A DNA stretch of 64,000 nt from Lachnospiraceae bacterium. GTDB lineage: Bacteria; Bacillota; Clostridia; Lachnospirales; Lachnospiraceae. The position numbers and the translations under genes were made by a program. Positions 8,136 through 16,495 of the stretch are shown here, in pieces. Numbering within the stretch: position 1 is the stretch's first letter; every line of letters begins with the position of its first letter. The notes below the pieces were generated by a model, which worked only from the letters and a program-made list of their open reading frames with translations, searched no databases and was not told where the DNA came from. Where the stretch lies: positions 1-64,000 of the forward strand of contig SVEG01000009.1 of the NCBI GenBank assembly GCA_015057505.1, given 5' to 3'.

Positions 8136-9924
8136 ATGCCAATTCCTCCTTGTACTTTCTAGCCTGCATATTATACATTTCGGCATATTTACCGTTCTGC
8201 TTCATAAGTTCTTCATGGCTTCCTTGTTCTATTATCCTGCCTTCCTCCAGCATATATATCTTGTCCGCCATAACCGTCGAGGACAGACGATGCGAAATAA
8301 ATATAACGGTCTTACCCTCACAGGCCTTTAACATATTCTCAAAAATCTCATACTCACTCATCGGGTCAAGTGCACTTGATGGCTCATCAAGTATACATAT
8401 TTCACTATTCTTAGCAAACACTCTGGCAATCGCAAGCTTCTGCAGTTCTCCACCCGACATCATTACACCGTCTTTTGCAAATTCTTTAGTAAGCTGACTC
8501 TCCATTTTGTTAGATAAGGAGTCAACCTTGTCATAAATACCGCTGGCTTTAAGAGCCTCCTCCGCTCTCCTTTTATCTTCCTCTGTCACATTACCGTGCA
8601 AAAGCACGTTATTAGTAATCGTTGTTGCAAATATCTTGAAGTCCTGAAAAATCGTTCCAAATATATCTCTGTATTCGCTCAGCCTGTACTCCTTAATATC
8701 CGTCCCACCAACTTCTATCGAGCCTTCGGTCGTGTCATAAAGCCTCATAAGAAGCTTTACAAAGGTTGATTTGCCTGCGCCGTTATGACCCACAATTGCA
8801 ATACGCTGACCTTTTTTAATAGTCATGTTGATGTCTTTAAGAACCGGTGTATCACTTCCCTCATATGTAAAACCGACATTTTTAAACTCGATATCCGTAT
8901 TATTCACATTTACGCTCTTACCGTTCTCGTTCTCCGGCATCTTCGTCTCATAAGCCATAAAGGTCCTAAAATTCTCTATAAACATACCGCATTGGTAAAT
9001 ATCATTACGCGCCCATGAAAACGAACCTATAAGACTTGAAAATTCGCTTGCAGCATTGAGAAGCGTCGTAAGCTCCGCAAAGGAATATGCCGAATTAGCG
9101 AGATACTGATACACGATAAGACTCTGAACTCCAAGATACACAAAAAGCTCCGAAACTATCGTTCTGAAGAAACGCACAATACCTATCTTTATACCGTACT
9201 CCTTTGAAGTCTTTATCATACTATCAATGGCCTTCTCAAAGCTTTTTATTATCGGTGTAAAAATACTTGTAAGCCTGATGTCCTTGGCATAATCCTGTAA
9301 ATACACGGTTCTGTTAACGTACTCTACCTGCCGACGCTCATATGTCGTGTCCCTATCTCTGTTAAACTTTAACTCCGTATACTTTTTAACGAGCGTCTGC
9401 TCAATAACTACCGGTATTACAACAATAAAAATAATAAGTGGCTCGCTCACTGCAATTGCATAAACCGATATAACCATACTCACAACTATTCCGATAACAT
9501 GAGTCGCCAGATACAATGCCCTGTGCGCATATCTTGTAATCTGCTCATTTGCCTTTGTATAGCTGTCATAAAACTTAGGATTCTCGTAACAGCTTAAATC
9601 AACACTTATAGCCTGACCATAAAGCATCTCCATAAGAAGTGCTGAAGTCTTAACACTTGCTATACGCTCAACCACATGATATCCAATACTATCCAAAATG
9701 GAAGCCACTAGCTTTATCGCAAACATTCCGAGAATCAAAACAAAAGCCTCTCTGTAAGACTTGTTCCCCTGTACAGCTTCCACTATATATCTCATGAAAT
9801 ACAGTGCTATAAGCGTATTTATAACGTGGTTCAGTACGTCCGCAAGAACCTTCAAACACACGCACAGAGGAGCAGCCTTAAAGCAAAGCCTTAAAATATA
9901 GAGATTGTTCTTAAGTATCTTCAT
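8125..9924 (-). CDS. ABC exporter half-transporter (permease-ATPase fusion), first subunit
   Basis: A 599-residue exporter subunit with an N-terminal six-helix domain and a nucleotide-binding domain carrying GHNGAGKST (Walker A), FQDFKIFA (Q-loop), MSGGELQK (signature), ILDEPSSALD (Walker B) and ISHRLSST. The signature starts Met-Ser rather than Leu-Ser, a mild change. It is the promoter-proximal gene of the pair; an extended -10 (TGTTATAAT, minus strand, 9966-9974) lies about 45 bases upstream of the ATG. Its last codons overlap the next gene. The pair resembles lantibiotic/multidrug exporters of clostridia, but no peptide precursor or modification gene is nearby. Confidence 0.93.
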   Translation of the reverse strand: MKILKNNLYILRLCFKAAPLCVCLKVLADVLNHVINTLIALYFMRYIVEAVQGNKSYREAFVLILGMFAIKLVASILDSIGYHVVERIASVKTSALLMEMLYGQAISVDLSCYENPKFYDSYTKANEQITRYAHRALYLATHVIGIVVSMVISVYAIAVSEPLIIFIVVIPVVIEQTLVKKYTELKFNRDRDTTYERRQVEYVNRTVYLQDYAKDIRLTSIFTPIIKSFEKAIDSMIKTSKEYGIKIGIVRFFRTIVSELFVYLGVQSLIVYQYLANSAYSFAELTTLLNAASEFSSLIGSFSWARNDIYQCGMFIENFRTFMAYETKMPENENGKSVNVNNTDIEFKNVGFTYEGSDTPVLKDINMTIKKGQRIAIVGHNGAGKSTFVKLLMRLYDTTEGSIEVGGTDIKEYRLSEYRDIFGTIFQDFKIFATTITNNVLLHGNVTEEDKRRAEEALKASGIYDKVDSLSNKMESQLTKEFAKDGVMMSGGELQKLAIARVFAKNSEICILDEPSSALDPMSEYEIFENMLKACEGKTVIFISHRLSSTVMADKIYMLEEGRIIEQGSHEELMKQNGKYAEMYNMQARKYKEELAYEA

Positions 9925-9965
9925 CCTTTATCCCCCATTTATAACCTTTCAAGAATTCTTATCAC

Positions 9966-9974
9966 ATTATAACA
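9966..9974 (-). promoter_or_regulatory. Extended -10 promoter of the ABC exporter operon
   Basis: TGTTATAAT on the minus strand is a perfect -10 with the extended TGn motif. No good -35 is visible 17 bases upstream, which is usual for extended -10 promoters. Confidence 0.5.
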
Positions 9975-10085
9975 TAAGTTAATAACCCATTCTTGACTTT
10001 TTGAGTAAAACAGCATCCGTAAACAGGATATTATATTTTATGAGACAATTCAATAACTTATTGGTTTAAAAAAAATCTTGGACCT

Positions 10086-10532
10086 TTATTTAAATATTAC
10101 TGTCTCATCCCTTGCTTCTATTTTTATCACAACATACGGAAATGTCTCAACTTCGCTGACCGCTTCATCTTTCTTCGGACCAAGAAGCGCAGTTTTTACA
10201 TAAATTGAATTTTCTCCAAGATAGACATCCTCAACCTGAATACTGTATCCGCTTGTATTCTGCTTCCCGTACCCCACCACAAGATATGTATAAGGTCCGC
10301 TTGTTTTGGTAAACTGAAACGCCTCATACTTTTTTCCCTCAATCATATCAAGAATATCCTGCGGTATCTCCTTATCCTTAAGCACCGTAAAATCCAAATC
10401 CTGCACCTTTTTATCTTCTTGATTTTCGATTTTACAACCCTGCAATGCCACACACAGACCTACCAAAGCAACAATACAAAGTATACTATGAAGCATTTGT
10501 CTTACCGTGCATTTAAAAATTTTATTTTTCAT
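10086..10532 (-). CDS. Lipoprotein with PrcB-like C-terminal domain
   Basis: A 148-residue secreted lipoprotein. The signal peptide runs to a lipobox-like LQGC (Gln at -2 is unusual). The mature part resembles the PrcB C-terminal domain: YLVVGYGKQNTSGYSIQVED, a hydrophobic strand and a proline-valine ending (TFPYVVIKIEARDE). In spirochetes PrcB is part of a protease complex; here no protease partner is adjacent, so the role is unknown. The ATG at 10532 has GGGAGAA seven bases upstream and is preferred over the longest frame's start at 10577. The gene is divergent from the P-type ATPase. Confidence 0.7.
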   Translation of the reverse strand: MKNKIFKCTVRQMLHSILCIVALVGLCVALQGCKIENQEDKKVQDLDFTVLKDKEIPQDILDMIEGKKYEAFQFTKTSGPYTYLVVGYGKQNTSGYSIQVEDVYLGENSIYVKTALLGPKKDEAVSEVETFPYVVIKIEARDETVIFK

Positions 10533-10680
10533 AATATTCTCCCAAAATAACTTTTCCCTACATCGTATGAAAAGCATTTTTCATTTAGAACAAATGTTAT
10601 CAGCAAGCTTGAAGCCGCATATATATGTTCAAGGACAACATTGAAATTGTCAATAAAACATTTATAAGGAGAAAATATAC

Positions 10681-13329
10681 GTGTTTGAACAAAAAACAAT
10701 TGCTGAAACAATACAAGCTTTTAATACCGACCACGAAACCGGCTTGAGCGAGCAGACTGCCTACGACCGCCTGCAAAAAAACGGTTCCAACATACTCGAA
10801 CAGGAAAAACCCAAAAGTAATACTGTCATGTTTTTAGAACAACTTAACGACCCGCTAATCTATATTCTTATAGTAGCAGCCATTATCTCTGCAGTTCTTG
10901 GCGAACTTAGTGATACCGTAATAATCATAAGTGTTGTGCTCATTAACGCTGTTGTCGGTGTAATTCAGGAAGGTAAAGCCATAAAAGCTCTCGATGCCCT
11001 AAAAAAACTTACCAGCCCTACGGCTCTTGTAAAACGGGACGGTGTCATTCATGAAATTGCTGCTGAGAACCTTGTCCCGGGTGACCTGGTATGTCTTGAA
11101 TCCGGAAGACAGGTCCCTGCGGATTTAAGACTGGTTCAAAGCTCAAGTTTGAAAATTGAAGAATCTTCTTTAACGGGCGAATCTCTTGCTGTAGAAAAAA
11201 ATGCTGCTTTTACCGCAAAAAGAGCTTTGGCTGTCGGCGACTGTATTAACATGGCCTTCATGTCAACCAACGTAATTTATGGGCGCGGCGAAGGTATTGT
11301 TACTGCTACGGGAATGCAGACCGAAATCGGTAAAATAGCACATTCAATAAGCAAAGCCGGAAACGAACCTACTCCTCTGCAACGTCGTCTTGCAGATTTA
11401 GGTAAGTTACTCAGCGTTCTTGCCATTATTTTATGTGTTGCGCTTTTCGGACTCGCCGTTTTACAAAAGCGAGACGTATTTGAAATGCTTCTTACCGCAA
11501 TTTCGCTTGCTGTAGCTGCAGTTCCCGAGGGACTGCCTGCCGTAGTTACAATTGTTCTTGCCTTAAGCGTTTCGCGAATGGTCAAAATTAACACCATCAT
11601 CCGAAGACTTCCTTCAGTCGAAACCCTCGGATGTGTTAATATCGTCTGTTCTGACAAAACGGGTACTCTTACCCAAAACAAAATGACTGTTGTCAGGTGC
11701 TTTGCTGACAATCAGGCATTCCCTGTCAGCAGTCTCTCACCCGATATACATAAACAATTTATAGAAGGCTTTGTACTCTGTAATGATGCAACAAGTGAAA
11801 TTGGCGACCCTACAGAGGTTGCTTTAATTGACATGGGCATAATGCAAAATGTACTAAAAGAATCGCTTGAAACCTCATACCCACGAATTAACGAAATTCC
11901 TTTTGACTCCGACAGAAAATGCATGTCCACGCTCCATCGCAATCGTTCTTCAACAATACAATATACAAAAGGCTCTGTTGAGCAATTGCTTAAATGCTGT
12001 ACTCATATTCATATTAACAGCAATGTAACCACCTTAACAACAGAGCACCGCAAAACCATCGAAACCGCAGTCTCCGACATGTCTTTACAGGCGCTCAGAA
12101 CCCTGGGACTCGCCTACAAAACAAATCTTTCCTCGCCCAAAGAAGCCGGTCTTGTCTTTCTAGGGTTTGTAGGAATGATAGATCCGATTCGTCCCGAGGC
12201 CAAGGACGCAATACAGACATTTAAAAAATCCGGCGTAAAGACAGTCATGATAACCGGCGACCACCAAAATACTGCTTTTGCAATTGCAAAGCAGCTTGAA
12301 ATTGCAAAAAAACCAACCGATTGCCTAAGCGGTGAAGATTTGTCTGCAATGTCCGATGAAGAACTGAAAAGATGTATTACCAATATATCTGTATTCTCAC
12401 GTGTTTCACCTGAACACAAAACCCGCATAGTCCGTGCGCTTAAAGCTAACGGAAATATTGTTGCAATGACGGGTGACGGTGTAAACGACGCACCCTCCTT
12501 AAAGGCTGCGGACATAGGCATTGCCATGGGTAAATGCGGAACCGACGTTGCAAAAAACGCCGCAGACATCGTCCTTGCCGATGACAACTTTGCCACAATC
12601 AAAAAAGCCATTGAAGAAGGACGTGGAATATATGCCAACATCAAAAAATCCGTACTATTTTTACTTTCATCAAATTTCGGTGAAATCATCACAATGTTTT
12701 TGTCCGTGCTTTTATTCCTGCCGACACCGTTAAAACCAAGTCATATCCTGTGGATAAATCTTATTACCGATACGCTTCCCGCATTGGCTCTGGGCACTGA
12801 TAAAAACGACCCGGCCCAAATGATGAAACAACAACCCCGACCCGCAAAAGAAAGCCTTTTCACCCATGGAGGAATGTTTTTAACTCTGTTTTACGGAAGC
12901 CTAATTGCCACCATAAGCTTACTTGCATTTTTAACACTACCGATTTGCATCATAAACCGTACTCCCGGACTATCACTTTCTCTTGATACATTAAAAAAGC
13001 TTTTAACGGTCCCACCGATTCTTACCAAATGCCAAACCTATGCATTTACTGTACTCGGAATGTCACAGTTATTCCATGCAATCGGTATCCGGAATACTGA
13101 AAAATCAATCTTTTTTAATACTCAGGATAAAAATCCACTACTTTTGATTTCGTTAATTATAGGCTTTATTCTTCAACTTATCATAACAGAAGTTCCGTAT
13201 CTTTGCAGGCTGTTCGGAACCTCCTTATTAAGTATAAGTGAGTGGTTTGGGCTTCTCTGTCTATCCACTGTTCCTTTACTTGCGCATGAGATGCTCATCA
13301 TACTTAAAAATGCTAAACAGTTGCATTAA
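10681..13329 (+). CDS. Calcium-type P2 ATPase (cation-translocating)
   Basis: An 882-residue P-type ATPase starting at GTG with AAGGAG upstream. It shows the actuator TGES (165-168), the phosphorylation motif DKTGTLT (Asp325), the nucleotide-domain KGSVEQLL, and GDGVNDAP. Ion-site residues match the Ca2+ pump pattern: PEGL in M4 (282-285), SSNFGE in M5 (Asn and Glu of site I), and NLITDTLP in M6 (Asn, Thr, Asp). This supports Ca2+ (or Mn2+) export from the cytoplasm rather than Na+/K+ or heavy metals. It is monocistronic and divergent from the PrcB-like lipoprotein gene; the 148-bp gap must hold both promoters. Confidence 0.93.
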   Translation: MFEQKTIAETIQAFNTDHETGLSEQTAYDRLQKNGSNILEQEKPKSNTVMFLEQLNDPLIYILIVAAIISAVLGELSDTVIIISVVLINAVVGVIQEGKAIKALDALKKLTSPTALVKRDGVIHEIAAENLVPGDLVCLESGRQVPADLRLVQSSSLKIEESSLTGESLAVEKNAAFTAKRALAVGDCINMAFMSTNVIYGRGEGIVTATGMQTEIGKIAHSISKAGNEPTPLQRRLADLGKLLSVLAIILCVALFGLAVLQKRDVFEMLLTAISLAVAAVPEGLPAVVTIVLALSVSRMVKINTIIRRLPSVETLGCVNIVCSDKTGTLTQNKMTVVRCFADNQAFPVSSLSPDIHKQFIEGFVLCNDATSEIGDPTEVALIDMGIMQNVLKESLETSYPRINEIPFDSDRKCMSTLHRNRSSTIQYTKGSVEQLLKCCTHIHINSNVTTLTTEHRKTIETAVSDMSLQALRTLGLAYKTNLSSPKEAGLVFLGFVGMIDPIRPEAKDAIQTFKKSGVKTVMITGDHQNTAFAIAKQLEIAKKPTDCLSGEDLSAMSDEELKRCITNISVFSRVSPEHKTRIVRALKANGNIVAMTGDGVNDAPSLKAADIGIAMGKCGTDVAKNAADIVLADDNFATIKKAIEEGRGIYANIKKSVLFLLSSNFGEIITMFLSVLLFLPTPLKPSHILWINLITDTLPALALGTDKNDPAQMMKQQPRPAKESLFTHGGMFLTLFYGSLIATISLLAFLTLPICIINRTPGLSLSLDTLKKLLTVPPILTKCQTYAFTVLGMSQLFHAIGIRNTEKSIFFNTQDKNPLLLISLIIGFILQLIITEVPYLCRLFGTSLLSISEWFGLLCLSTVPLLAHEMLIILKNAKQLH

Positions 13330-13363
13330 AACTGTCGACTATTGCGGGTATAAATTTAGTGAC

Positions 13364-13401
13364 AAAAAAAGAGCTGTGCAATTTTCATTTGCAACAGCTC
13401 T
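13364..13401 (-). terminator. Terminator after sugar transferase gene
   Basis: AGAGCTGTTGCA and TGCACAGCTCT form a near-perfect stem (13390-13401 with 13370-13380, one bulge) followed on the minus strand by seven T. It may also stop the convergent ATPase transcript, although the plus-side T run is weak. Confidence 0.85.
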
Positions 13402-13415
13402 GATTTTACAATATA

Positions 13416-14798
13416 TTAATAAGCACCTTTACGACGAATCAAACATAATACCGTCATAAACATAATCTTAAAATCAAACCAAATGCTCCATCTGTCAATA
13501 TAAATAGTATCAAGTTCAACTATCTGATCAAAGTCTTTAATCTCACTACGGCCACTAACCTGCCACATTCCCGTGATTCCCGGCTTGATACTCATACGCC
13601 TCCACTGGACTCTGGAATATAATGCAACTTCATCCATTGTCGGCGGTCTTGTTCCCACAAGGCTCATGTTACCGATTAGCACATTAAAAAACTGCGGCAG
13701 TTCATCAATGCTTGTCTTACGAATAAACTTACCAACCCTTGTAATACGTGGGTCATCCTTCATCTTAAACATAAGTCCGCCTTCGACTTCGTTATGTTCC
13801 ATAAGCTTGGCTTTCAATTCTTCTGCGTTAGTACACATACTTCTAAACTTGTACATCTTGAAGTGCTGACCATTAAGTCCTACTCTTTCCTGTTTAAAAA
13901 TAACCGGACCCTTTGAGTCAAGCTTAATAGCAATTGCCGTTATAAGCATAATCGGAGAAAAAACTATTATTCCGACAAGACTTCCGAAAATATCTATTAC
14001 ACGCTTAATAGCCTTTGATGAACCATTCAAACATACTCTGTGATATGTAATAACCGGATATGTACCGATACTGCTTACATAGCTTTGGGCATTACGTGCC
14101 TTAAAAATATTCATAATAATACGAACAGATACACCCATATCCATACAGATATCTATATATTCTTGTATATCAACAAGGTCCGTCTTGCGATGCATTATGT
14201 AAACCTCACCGATACCGTTTTCAAGTACGAGCTTTTCAAGTTCTGAAACATGTCCTATGTATCGTTCATCATCCTCATCATCCATATTAACATATCCCAC
14301 TACTTTAACAATAGTATTGCTCTTATGAAGAAATTTCTCAAACTTTTCAAATCGGTCTATATCACCTACAAGTAATACCCTCGGCGCACTAAGCTTGGAA
14401 TGAGTAGCAATGTATCTCATAAGAAATGTACTGCCAAGCATAAGCAAATGCGTTGCAACAGCATATGTAGTATAAAATCTTGCGTCTGCTTCGTTCTCAC
14501 CAATGTAAAAATAAATAAGCAACGCAGAAATGCCTACTGCAACCAAAAATGATCTTGTAACATATGATATGATTCTGTCCACATAAAAGAATGTTGTTAT
14601 ATTATAAATACGCGCATCCTTATTAGCCAACATAAATACCAACATAAATGCCAAACAAATCGGCGCATAAATCTGTAAAGACTCTATGAATGAAATTCCT
14701 GCAACTATTGTCGCAATAATAAAAGAAACTATCATGAAGCAGAAATCGCTTACCATGTGCAAGAAATTTGTACTTGCACCTCTATTAAACTTTCCCAC
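13416..14798 (-). CDS. Undecaprenyl-phosphate sugar phosphotransferase (polyprenyl glycosylphosphotransferase)
   Basis: A 460-residue membrane enzyme that starts exopolysaccharide repeat synthesis by moving a sugar-1-phosphate onto undecaprenyl phosphate. Four to five N-terminal helices and a Rossmann-like middle precede the catalytic bacterial sugar transferase domain with KRVIDIFGS, a membrane-dipping helix, GPVIFKQERVG, YKFRSM, RKTSIDELPQ, NMSLVGTRPP and the C-terminal KPGITGMWQVSGR. The longest frame begins with ATG at 14828 but has no ribosome site there; GGGGGA lies six bases before the GTG at 14798, so GTG is chosen. It is divergent from rfbA; together they point to a surface polysaccharide. 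Which sugar it transfers is not evident. Confidence 0.92.
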   Translation of the reverse strand: MGKFNRGASTNFLHMVSDFCFMIVSFIIATIVAGISFIESLQIYAPICLAFMLVFMLANKDARIYNITTFFYVDRIISYVTRSFLVAVGISALLIYFYIGENEADARFYTTYAVATHLLMLGSTFLMRYIATHSKLSAPRVLLVGDIDRFEKFEKFLHKSNTIVKVVGYVNMDDEDDERYIGHVSELEKLVLENGIGEVYIMHRKTDLVDIQEYIDICMDMGVSVRIIMNIFKARNAQSYVSSIGTYPVITYHRVCLNGSSKAIKRVIDIFGSLVGIIVFSPIMLITAIAIKLDSKGPVIFKQERVGLNGQHFKMYKFRSMCTNAEELKAKLMEHNEVEGGLMFKMKDDPRITRVGKFIRKTSIDELPQFFNVLIGNMSLVGTRPPTMDEVALYSRVQWRRMSIKPGITGMWQVSGRSEIKDFDQIVELDTIYIDRWSIWFDFKIMFMTVLCLIRRKGAY

Positions 14799-14851
14799 AT
14801 CAATTCCCCCTATGTAAAACTGAGACATTCTTAAAACATTTTTGTCCTTAT

Positions 14852-14880
14852 ATTATAACATTTGATAACAAGAATGTAAA
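14852..14880 (-). promoter_or_regulatory. Promoter of the sugar transferase gene
   Basis: On the minus strand TTTACA (14875-14880), 17 bases, then TATAAT (14852-14857), with a TGT extension before the -10. It lies about 50 bases upstream of the GTG start. Confidence 0.7.
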
Positions 14881-14991
14881 TACCACCTACATTTTTAAAA
14901 AAAAACATTTCATACTACCATTTTAGTAAATTTTGTTATATACTATACACAGATTGAGAGGTTTTCCAAAATAATTTCAAAGGAGATTTTT

Positions 14992-15876
14992 ATGAAAGGA
15001 ATAATTCTTGCCGGAGGCTCCGGCACTCGTTTATACCCATTAACAATGGTTACTTCCAAGCAGCTTTTGCCTGTTTATGACAAGCCTATGATTTATTATC
15101 CGCTGTCAACTTTGATGCTTGCAGGTATCCGAGATATACTTATTATTTCCACACCGACAGACCTTCCTAAGTTTGAGGCACTTCTCGGTGACGGAAGCCA
15201 GTATGGAATTAAGCTTTCCTACAAGGTTCAGCCCAGTCCCGACGGACTTGCGCAGGCCTTTCTTCTCGGCGAAGAATTCATCGGTGATGATTCCTGCGCG
15301 ATGGTTCTCGGTGATAATATCTTTTACGGCAACGGCTTCAGCAAGCTTCTTAAAGAAGCTGTTGAAAACGGTGAAAACGGTATGGCAACCATCTTTGGCT
15401 ACTATGTTCACGACCCCGAGCGTTTCGGAATTGTAGAATTCGATGAGAACGGCAAAGTTATCTCTGTAGAAGAAAAGCCTAAGAATCCCAAGTCCAACTA
15501 CTGTATCACAGGCCTTTATTTCTACGACAAACGCGTAGTTGAATATGCAAAACAGGTTAAACCTTCCGCAAGAGGTGAGCTTGAAATCACAGACCTCAAC
15601 AGAATCTACCTTGAAGACGGCACATTAAATGTTAAGCTTCTCGGACGCGGATTCGCATGGCTTGATACCGGCACGATGGACAGCCTCGTTGATGCTTCCG
15701 ATTTCGTGCGTATGGTTCAAAACCGCCAAAGCATAGTTATCTCCGCTCCCGAAGAAATCGCCTTCATCAACAAATGGATCGACTCCGAAAAACTCATGGA
15801 GTCTGCCTCCAAATACGGCAAATCCCCTTATGGCGAGCACCTTAAACGCGTTGCCGAAGGTAAAATTAAATACTAA
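14992..15876 (+). CDS. rfbA: Glucose-1-phosphate thymidylyltransferase
   Basis: A 294-residue enzyme making dTDP-glucose from dTTP and glucose-1-phosphate, the first step of dTDP-rhamnose synthesis. The nucleotide-binding signature [11 protein letters not shown] is at residues 8-18, followed by [26 protein letters not shown] (metal-binding Asp), [10 protein letters not shown] and [10 protein letters not shown]. Length and every motif fit RfbA/RmlA. AAAGGAG precedes the ATG. The rmlB, C and D genes are not in this window, so rfbA is separated from the rest of the pathway. Its TAA stop is the first triplet of the large inverted repeat that follows, whose outer end forms its terminator. Confidence 0.96.
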   Translation: MKGIILAGGSGTRLYPLTMVTSKQLLPVYDKPMIYYPLSTLMLAGIRDILIISTPTDLPKFEALLGDGSQYGIKLSYKVQPSPDGLAQAFLLGEEFIGDDSCAMVLGDNIFYGNGFSKLLKEAVENGENGMATIFGYYVHDPERFGIVEFDENGKVISVEEKPKNPKSNYCITGLYFYDKRVVEYAKQVKPSARGELEITDLNRIYLEDGTLNVKLLGRGFAWLDTGTMDSLVDASDFVRMVQNRQSIVISAPEEIAFINKWIDSEKLMESASKYGKSPYGEHLKRVAEGKIKY

Positions 15877-15883
15877 CCCCCAC

Positions 15884-15921
15884 GAGACAGTTGCATTAGC
15901 GTGCGCTGTCTCTGTTTTTTT
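15884..15921 (+). terminator. rfbA terminator in the left arm of the inverted repeat
   Basis: GAGACAG (15884-15890) pairs with CTGTCTC (15906-15912), with an inner GC...GC pairing, followed by seven T at 15915-15921. Confidence 0.8.
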
Positions 15922-16450
15922 GGGGAGCTGTTGCAGTTTACCGACTGCCATACAGTACAGCTTTAGGGCGGGGATTGCTTTCGCTCGCAACACTTAAGGT
16001 TTTAAGAAGTGCTAACGCTTTTGCTTTCCACCGTATGATTTTGTGCCGCTCCGAGAAACTCGTTGGAATTGAAGAAGTTCATGTAGTTTGGGAAATATGC
16101 AAATTATATATGTAAGGTTTAAAGGCACTTAAAAAACCTCGCTCCTTAGGTCCTGCGCGAAATCTCAAGCAATTAGCTTGATTAAGTCTTACAGATTTCG
16201 CAGCAGGGCCTTAGTAGCGCTAGGTTTTTTTCGTAGCGAGAGCGTGCCTTATAAACCTTACATATATAATTTGCATATTTCCCAACCTACTGAACTTCTA
16301 ATCAATTCCACTCAGACAACTCTGCGCGGCACAATTTGGTGGAAAGCTTAAAAGCGTAAGTACTTCTAGAAAACCTTTGTTGCCTTCGGAAAACAAATCC
16401 CCGCCCTAAAGCTGTACTGTATGGCAGTCGGTAAACTGCAACAGCTCCCC

Positions 16451-16488
16451 AAAAAAACAGAGACAGCGCACGCTAATGCAACTGTCTC
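16451..16488 (-). terminator. Phosphohexomutase terminator in the right arm of the inverted repeat
   Basis: Base-for-base copy, in the opposite orientation, of the rfbA terminator: GAGACAG, loop, CTGTCTC, then seven T reading leftward on the minus strand. Confidence 0.8.
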
Positions 16489-16495
16489 GTGGGGG

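Noticed and set aside
6351-9924. Lantibiotic or bacteriocin export cluster around the heterodimeric ABC exporter
   Set aside because: No precursor peptide, leader peptidase domain, modification enzyme or immunity gene is found nearby.
12114-12692. 192-codon open frame on the minus strand
   Set aside because: It lies wholly opposite the P-type ATPase gene, has no ribosome site, and encodes a low-complexity Ser/Ala/Arg-rich product typical of an antisense shadow.
15119-15436. Open frames on both strands within rfbA
   Set aside because: rfbA is complete and fully explained; these frames lack ribosome sites.
15625-15993. Minus-strand frame running from the left hairpin arm into rfbA
   Set aside because: Its start lies in the inverted repeat and its body is antisense to rfbA; no ribosome site or family resemblance.
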